Shown here piece after piece: positions 7,776-11,732 of a stretch of 11,732 bases of DNA. Under the pieces are notes generated by a model, which had not been told where the DNA came from, searched no databases, and was given only the letters and a program-made list of their open reading frames with translations. This stretch comes from Gammaproteobacteria bacterium. GTDB lineage: Bacteria; Pseudomonadota; Gammaproteobacteria; Xanthomonadales; Marinicellaceae. Position numbers and translations under genes: made by a program. The stretch lies in contig JAUHXW010000066.1 in NCBI GenBank assembly GCA_030426705.1, positions 1 through 11,732 on the forward strand. The letters run 5' to 3'. Position 1 is the stretch's first letter; each line of letters opens with the position of its first letter.

Positions 7776-8811
7776 GCTTTTTTGTTTGTTGTTGCCCTTA
7801 TTGCTCTCCCAATGTGCTGTCCGAAAGCTTGAAAAATCTCAGTTGCCAAATGCATTACCGATTGCGGTCAGCAACAATGCCGTGGCTTATCTCAACATCA
7901 ATGGCCAGCACCAATTCTATACTTTTAATGGCCTGAAACCCGGCAGAACCTATCAGGAAATCACCAACCAGGCTTTTGTCTGGCACAGTGGTGAGTGGCA
8001 TGATCTCAATGTGCCCGCTGAACAATTACCAGTACTGGCCTCGGTAGCAGTCAGTGTCAAGGATTCGGTGTATTTATTCGGGGGTTATACCGTGGCCGCA
8101 GATCACAGCGAAAAATCCATCCCCAATGTTTGGCGCATCGATGGTTTCAGTCATCAATGGCAAGCCATGCCAGCCATGCCTACACCAGTGGATGATGCGG
8201 TCGCTTTGGTTTATCAGGATCGTTACATTTATCTCATCAGTGGTTGGCACGATGTGGATAATGTGTCATTGGTGCAAGTGTTTGATACTGAAACTAAAAC
8301 TTGGCAACAAGCCACAGAGTTTCCTTTGCCGCCCGTATTTGGGCATGCTGGTGGCATCGTTGAGAATCAGATGATTGTCTGTGATGGCGTTAAAGTGGTG
8401 TGGCAAGGTGACAAGAAGCAGTTTTTGCCTTCGCCGGAGTGTGCGCTTGGTTTCATTGATGAACAAGACATCAGCAAAATACATTGGCAAAAAATTCCTC
8501 ATCACAGTGGTACTGCTTTTTACCGCATGGCGGCTTCAAGACACAACAAAGGTCAAGTTTATTTTGCAGGTGGCAGTGACAATCCCTATAATTACGACGG
8601 CATTGGCTATGATGGCACACCATCAAAGCCCAGTTCAACCATCAGAATTTATGATTTTCAACGCAATCAATGGCGTTCATCAGAAGCCGCCATTCCCAAG
8701 ACCATGGATCATCGCGGTTTATTGAGCACACCTGCGGGTGTTTTTATTTTGGGTGGTATGGCAGAAAATCAAACAGTGGTGAATAAAATAATAAAGATAA
8801 AAGAGGAGTGA
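7768..8811 (+). CDS. Exported Kelch-repeat beta-propeller protein (NanM/galactose-oxidase-like fold), possible lipoprotein
   Basis: A 347-residue protein with an N-terminal export signal (MRRLFCLLLPLLLSQC). The cysteine at 16 could be lipidated, but glutamine at -1 is atypical for a lipobox, so lipoprotein status is unsure. Kelch-type blades are visible as hydrophobic strands ending in paired glycines, followed by a tryptophan: VYLFGGY at 101-107 (W122), IYLISGW at 154-160 (W179), VYFAGGS at 264-270 (W302) and VFILGGM at 325-331. The layout resembles the bacterial Kelch proteins that include sialate mutarotase NanM, but no sialic-acid genes lie nearby and no catalytic residues can be assigned, so binding or scaffolding is equally possible. 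It overlaps the acetyltransferase gene by 8 bases, and its stop lies two bases before the next start. Confidence 0.8.
   Translation: MRRLFCLLLPLLLSQCAVRKLEKSQLPNALPIAVSNNAVAYLNINGQHQFYTFNGLKPGRTYQEITNQAFVWHSGEWHDLNVPAEQLPVLASVAVSVKDSVYLFGGYTVAADHSEKSIPNVWRIDGFSHQWQAMPAMPTPVDDAVALVYQDRYIYLISGWHDVDNVSLVQVFDTETKTWQQATEFPLPPVFGHAGGIVENQMIVCDGVKVVWQGDKKQFLPSPECALGFIDEQDISKIHWQKIPHHSGTAFYRMAASRHNKGQVYFAGGSDNPYNYDGIGYDGTPSKPSSTIRIYDFQRNQWRSSEAAIPKTMDHRGLLSTPAGVFILGGMAENQTVVNKIIKIKEE
8801..8807 (+). promoter_or_regulatory. Shine-Dalgarno that fixes the GTG start of the carboxypeptidase
   Basis: AAGAGGA lies six bases before GTG 8814. An in-frame GTG also exists at 8808, but it directly abuts this purine run and so cannot use it as a ribosome binding site. 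This favours the start at 8814, which also leaves a compact signal peptide beginning MFNKFL. Confidence 0.6.
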
Positions 8812-8813
8812 GC

Positions 8814-10799
8814 GTGTTTAATAAATTTTTGATAATTTTCTTTTTGTTGTTTACAGCGCAATTTGTTGTAGCCACTGAGCAGACTTTCAGTAAAGAAAAT
8901 GCAAGGTTTCCATGGGTGGTATTGGTTCAATACCAAAATAAACAGGATGTGCTTGATTTAAAAGAATCCTACGATTTGTGGAAGCTTGATGAAAAGAACA
9001 AGACTGTGTTGATGATGATTCATGAGCAGGCCGGATATCAGGACTTATTGCAACGCGGATTTCAAGTGGAGTTACAGCAAAACTTGATGCAACAACAAGC
9101 CTTTTTGCATGAGAAAAGTTTTATGGGTGTGAAGACCATAGACAACTTTCCTTGCTATCGTACAGTGGTGGAAACGTTTGCTGCCATGGATTCCATGAAC
9201 AATAATTATCCAAACTTAGTGGAGTTGGTCAATATTGGTCAATCTTGGCATAAATTAACCCCAGGTGGTGATGCCGGTCACGACATGCAGGTGGTGAAAA
9301 TCACCAATGAAAACAACGGCATTAACAACAAGCCAATTTTATATGCCATGAGTGCCATCCATGCGCGTGAGTATCCCACAGCTGAATTGCTGACACGTTT
9401 TGCTGAGCATTTATTGTCGGAATATGGTCAAAATGCAGATGTGACCTGGTTGGTTGATTATCATGAAATTCATCTGCTTTTGCAGGGTAACCCTGATGGT
9501 AGGGAAATTTCGGAAGGGCAAGCCACTTTCCATCAAAGAAAAAATCGCAATGAAAATCATTGTCTTGGTGGCACTGGGTTCGACATGCAAGGCGTCGATA
9601 TGAATCGTAATTTTAATTTTCTCTGGAACCAGGGAACCGGCTCAAGTGGAACTGAATGTAGGGAGAACTATCGAGGCATATCTGCTGTCAGTGAGCCAGA
9701 GACACAAGCCATACATAATTATATCCAGAACCTGTTTCCCGATGACAGGCCTGAAGATTTAACCACACCTGCACCACTGAACAAGCCAGGTGTTTATCTG
9801 GATATTCATAATGTGGCTGAACTGACATTGTTTCCATGGGGTTACTCAAACTCAGCTGCACAATCTCCAAATCATGATCAATTGCAGACATTGGCGCGCA
9901 GGATGTCGTATTTTACCGGCTATCGCCCAGAACAATCCAATGCTTCATTGGGTGGTGCCGATGGTGCTTCCGATGACAATGCATATGGCACGTTGGGTGT
10001 GGCGGCTTATACCATCGAATTGGGCGAAGGGGGATTTTATTCAAGCTGCAGTGCTTTTGATAACACCATTTACCCAGATAACTTACCCGCTTTAATTTAC
10101 GCGGCCAAAGCAGCCAGAATGCCTTATGTGTTGGCATCAGGTCCAGACGTGATCAATTTACCCACTTCGATACCTGAAGTGGGGTTAGGGCAAACTTTCA
10201 ATGTCAGTGGTACAGCGACGGATTTACAGTTTAACAACAGCAATGGTACCGAGCCTACGCAAAACATCACTGCGGTGAAAGCCTATATTGGCACGCCTTC
10301 CTGGTTACCGGGTGCTGTTGCCATAGACATGACGGCTACTGATGGAAATTTTGACAGTAAAACTGAAGTATTTAATGGGTCAATAGATACCACAGGTTTA
10401 ACTGAAGGAAGACATGTGGTTTGGTTTGAGGCCCAGGATTCGATCGCAGGTGTGCCAGCAGCCATGTTTGTAGATGTGGTTGATCCGGCCAATCTGGGCA
10501 CTTTGTCAGGAACAGTCATTGATGAAAATACCCAAGCGGTCATTGATATGGCAGAAGTGAACTTTGACGGTGCCACCACCTTCACTGATGCTGCCGGTCA
10601 ATTCAGTATTGAAACGAGTGCGGCAACTGCGGATTTGGTTGTCAGCAAATTAGGTTATTTTACAGCAACAATCAACAATGTGAGCATCACTGCAGGACAG
10701 ACCAGCACACAAAATGTCATGTTGGAGCCCACTTGTGAAGTTCAAGTTTTGAACAACGATGTTGAGGCTTTCAGTAACATCACCGATGGTAATTGGTGA
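8814..10799 (+). CDS. Secreted M14 family zinc carboxypeptidase, cut by an in-frame TGA
   Basis: A 661-residue product up to the TGA; 842 codons if the stop is ignored. A signal peptide (cleavage probably after VVA, residue 20) is followed by a propeptide-like region and an M14 carboxypeptidase domain (about 115-440). Zinc ligands are H183 and E186 in HAREYP and H332 in LDIHN. Substrate-carboxylate residues are N264-R265 in DMNRNF, a probable substrate-site tyrosine is Y391 in AYGTLG, and the catalytic base is E402 in YTIELGEGG. It should therefore release C-terminal amino acids from peptides outside the cytoplasm. After a beta-sandwich region comes a carboxypeptidase-regulatory-like domain (about 560-640, LSGTVIDENTQAVI to NVMLEP). 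The stop falls just after DGNW, inside the next domain, which continues in the same frame. The peptidase itself is intact, so activity is likely even if truncated. Confidence 0.9.
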   Translation: MFNKFLIIFFLLFTAQFVVATEQTFSKENARFPWVVLVQYQNKQDVLDLKESYDLWKLDEKNKTVLMMIHEQAGYQDLLQRGFQVELQQNLMQQQAFLHEKSFMGVKTIDNFPCYRTVVETFAAMDSMNNNYPNLVELVNIGQSWHKLTPGGDAGHDMQVVKITNENNGINNKPILYAMSAIHAREYPTAELLTRFAEHLLSEYGQNADVTWLVDYHEIHLLLQGNPDGREISEGQATFHQRKNRNENHCLGGTGFDMQGVDMNRNFNFLWNQGTGSSGTECRENYRGISAVSEPETQAIHNYIQNLFPDDRPEDLTTPAPLNKPGVYLDIHNVAELTLFPWGYSNSAAQSPNHDQLQTLARRMSYFTGYRPEQSNASLGGADGASDDNAYGTLGVAAYTIELGEGGFYSSCSAFDNTIYPDNLPALIYAAKAARMPYVLASGPDVINLPTSIPEVGLGQTFNVSGTATDLQFNNSNGTEPTQNITAVKAYIGTPSWLPGAVAIDMTATDGNFDSKTEVFNGSIDTTGLTEGRHVVWFEAQDSIAGVPAAMFVDVVDPANLGTLSGTVIDENTQAVIDMAEVNFDGATTFTDAAGQFSIETSAATADLVVSKLGYFTATINNVSITAGQTSTQNVMLEPTCEVQVLNNDVEAFSNITDGNW

Positions 10800-11342
10800 T
10801 TACTTACGGGAACAGGCAACAATGATTGGCGAATAGAAACTGGAGATGACCACAGCAGCGGTTCCGGTAAAGCCTATGTGTCAACCAATGAAGGATCGAC
10901 GACTGACAAAAGTCTCGTCTCGCCCGAAATGTTGTTACCAACTGATGCAGAATTGATGTTCTGGCATAAGCATAACTTTGAAGCAGGTAATGACAATTAT
11001 GATGGTGGTGTGATTGAAATTACCACCAATAATGGTTCAAGCTGGACAGATTTGGGTCCTGTAATGACTCAAAACGGTTATAACGGCACTTTGAATGGAG
11101 GATTTGGTCAACCATTGGGCTCAGTACCAGCATTTGTTGATGCACTTGGCAGCTATACTGAAGTGAAAGTGGATTTGTCATCTTTTGCCAAGCAAAATGT
11201 TAAAATCAGATGGCGGATGGGTACCGACAGCAGTGTGCCAGCGGGTGATTGGAAATTCGATGACATCAGGGTGGTGGCACCAGGCGTTTGCGCTGTACCC
11301 AATGATTTAATTTTTGAAAATGACTTCGAGACACAACCCTAA
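10800..11342 (+). pseudogene. C-terminal remainder of the M14 carboxypeptidase, downstream of the in-frame TGA
   Basis: The frame of the carboxypeptidase stays open for 180 codons past the TGA, to TAA at 11340-11342. It reads LLTGTGNNDWRI, then KAYVSTNEG, ELMFWHKHNFE, GGVIEITTNNGSSWTDLG, and VKIRWRMGTD through WKFDDIRVV. This pattern matches lectin- or MAM-like beta-sandwich domains attached to the C-terminus of secreted bacterial peptidases. It ends NDLIFENDFETQP. A gene caller might start it at GTG 10878, but that codon has no ribosome binding site and lies inside the domain. It is best read as part of the upstream gene: disrupted by a nonsense change, rejoined by readthrough, or separated by a base error. 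Confidence 0.7.
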
Positions 11343-11343
11343 G

Positions 11344-11732
11344 ATGTATTTAGATTGGATTAAGTCAGTGTTGTTGAGCCTGTTGTGTTTGGGTTTAGCA
11401 CAAGCAGAACCTATCAAGTTAAATGAATTTCAGGTCTTTCCTATTAATTCATCAAAACAAATAGAGCCATCAGGTTTAACCATTAAGGACCATCAGTTAT
11501 TCACAGTTTGTGATGATGGCAGTCAAATCTTTCATCTCGAAATAAGTGAAAATGGCGAAGCCAACGCCAACATTCATCGAAATATTAAAGTGGGTGAATT
11601 AGGCGCTATGAACCTCGATATGGAAGGCATAACGGTGGTTAATGATGATTTCTTTATTGTCAGTGAAGTTCATCACAAGCTGGTTCGGGTCAATGGGGAG
11701 CAATTACATTGGGTGCCTGATTTTGGTAGTGT
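11344..11732 (+). CDS. Exported protein, possibly SdiA-regulated / phytase-like beta-propeller (N-terminal part)
   Basis: The frame is open from ATG 11344 to the window edge (129 codons plus two bases), so the 3' end is missing. MYLDWIKSVLLSLLCLGLAQA is a good signal peptide with cleavage after AQA (residue 21), so the protein is exported. The visible mature part has PSGLTIKDHQLFTVCDDG, then LDMEGITVVNDDFFIVSE and KLVRVN. Such 'sgl..d..l..v.D.g' and 'DmEGit' stretches are seen in beta-propeller proteins of the SdiA-regulated (YjiK-like) and esterase-like phytase groups. That assignment is tentative and no active-site residue can be named. It starts one base after the TAA of the carboxypeptidase frame, so it probably belongs to the same transcript. 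No strong ribosome binding site is seen, which would fit coupling to translation through the upstream region. Confidence 0.6.
   Translation, partial: MYLDWIKSVLLSLLCLGLAQAEPIKLNEFQVFPINSSKQIEPSGLTIKDHQLFTVCDDGSQIFHLEISENGEANANIHRNIKVGELGAMNLDMEGITVVNDDFFIVSEVHHKLVRVNGEQLHWVPDFGS

Noticed and set aside
10797..10799. TGA as a selenocysteine codon, or TGA read as tryptophan genome-wide
   Set aside because: The codon lies in a non-catalytic domain, I see no obvious SECIS-like hairpin just downstream, and several intact genes here (DUF885, uvrB, thiI, Kelch) end in TGA, so it is a stop in this organism.
10878..11342. Separate 154-residue gene starting at GTG 10878
   Set aside because: It is in the same frame as the carboxypeptidase, starts inside a domain, and has no ribosome binding site or signal peptide. 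It is better read as the gene's own remainder.

Overview
The window looks like chromosomal DNA of a fairly AT-rich gammaproteobacterium with many exported proteins. Support for this is the UvrB sequence, which is close to the enterobacterial form in length and motifs, the short intergenic gaps and the Sec-type signal peptides. A secreted protein ending in an 'IFENDFE'-like tail reminds me of the Marinicella / Lysobacterales group, but that placement is a recollection, not something tested. No rRNA, tRNA, CRISPR array, insertion sequence or phage gene is visible, and the code is standard (several genes end in TGA).

Left part (1-1955, + strand): the C-terminal third of a DUF885-family metallopeptidase-like protein overlaps, by an ATGA junction, an exported protein that joins a PDZ domain to an alpha/beta hydrolase. 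Only 16 bases separate this pair from the convergent uvrB (1972-3993, - strand), the damage-recognition helicase of nucleotide excision repair. uvrB is divergent, with only 23 bases between start codons, from an exported MepA-like murein endopeptidase (4017-4721). A 97-base gap follows and contains a good sigma70-type promoter candidate.

Right part (4763 to the end, + strand): a tight run of genes that probably forms one transcription unit. It holds a class I (subgroup 1-beta) aspartate/prephenate-type aminotransferase, a short ThiI without a rhodanese domain, a GNAT acetyltransferase, a Kelch beta-propeller protein, a secreted M14 zinc carboxypeptidase, and the start of an exported protein that may be a beta-propeller of the SdiA-regulated / phytase-like kind. 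Genes overlap by 8 bases or are separated by 1-16 bases. The first three act in the cytoplasm and the last three are exported, so the unit mixes housekeeping and secretion functions.

The most notable anomaly is an in-frame TGA at 10797-10799 in the M14 carboxypeptidase. The same frame stays open for another 180 codons, encoding what looks like the rest of a C-terminal beta-sandwich domain and a terminal tail, so the gene is either freshly broken, read through, or affected by a base error. I see no clear sign of an undescribed multi-gene system. No stretch longer than 300 bases lacks coding sequence.
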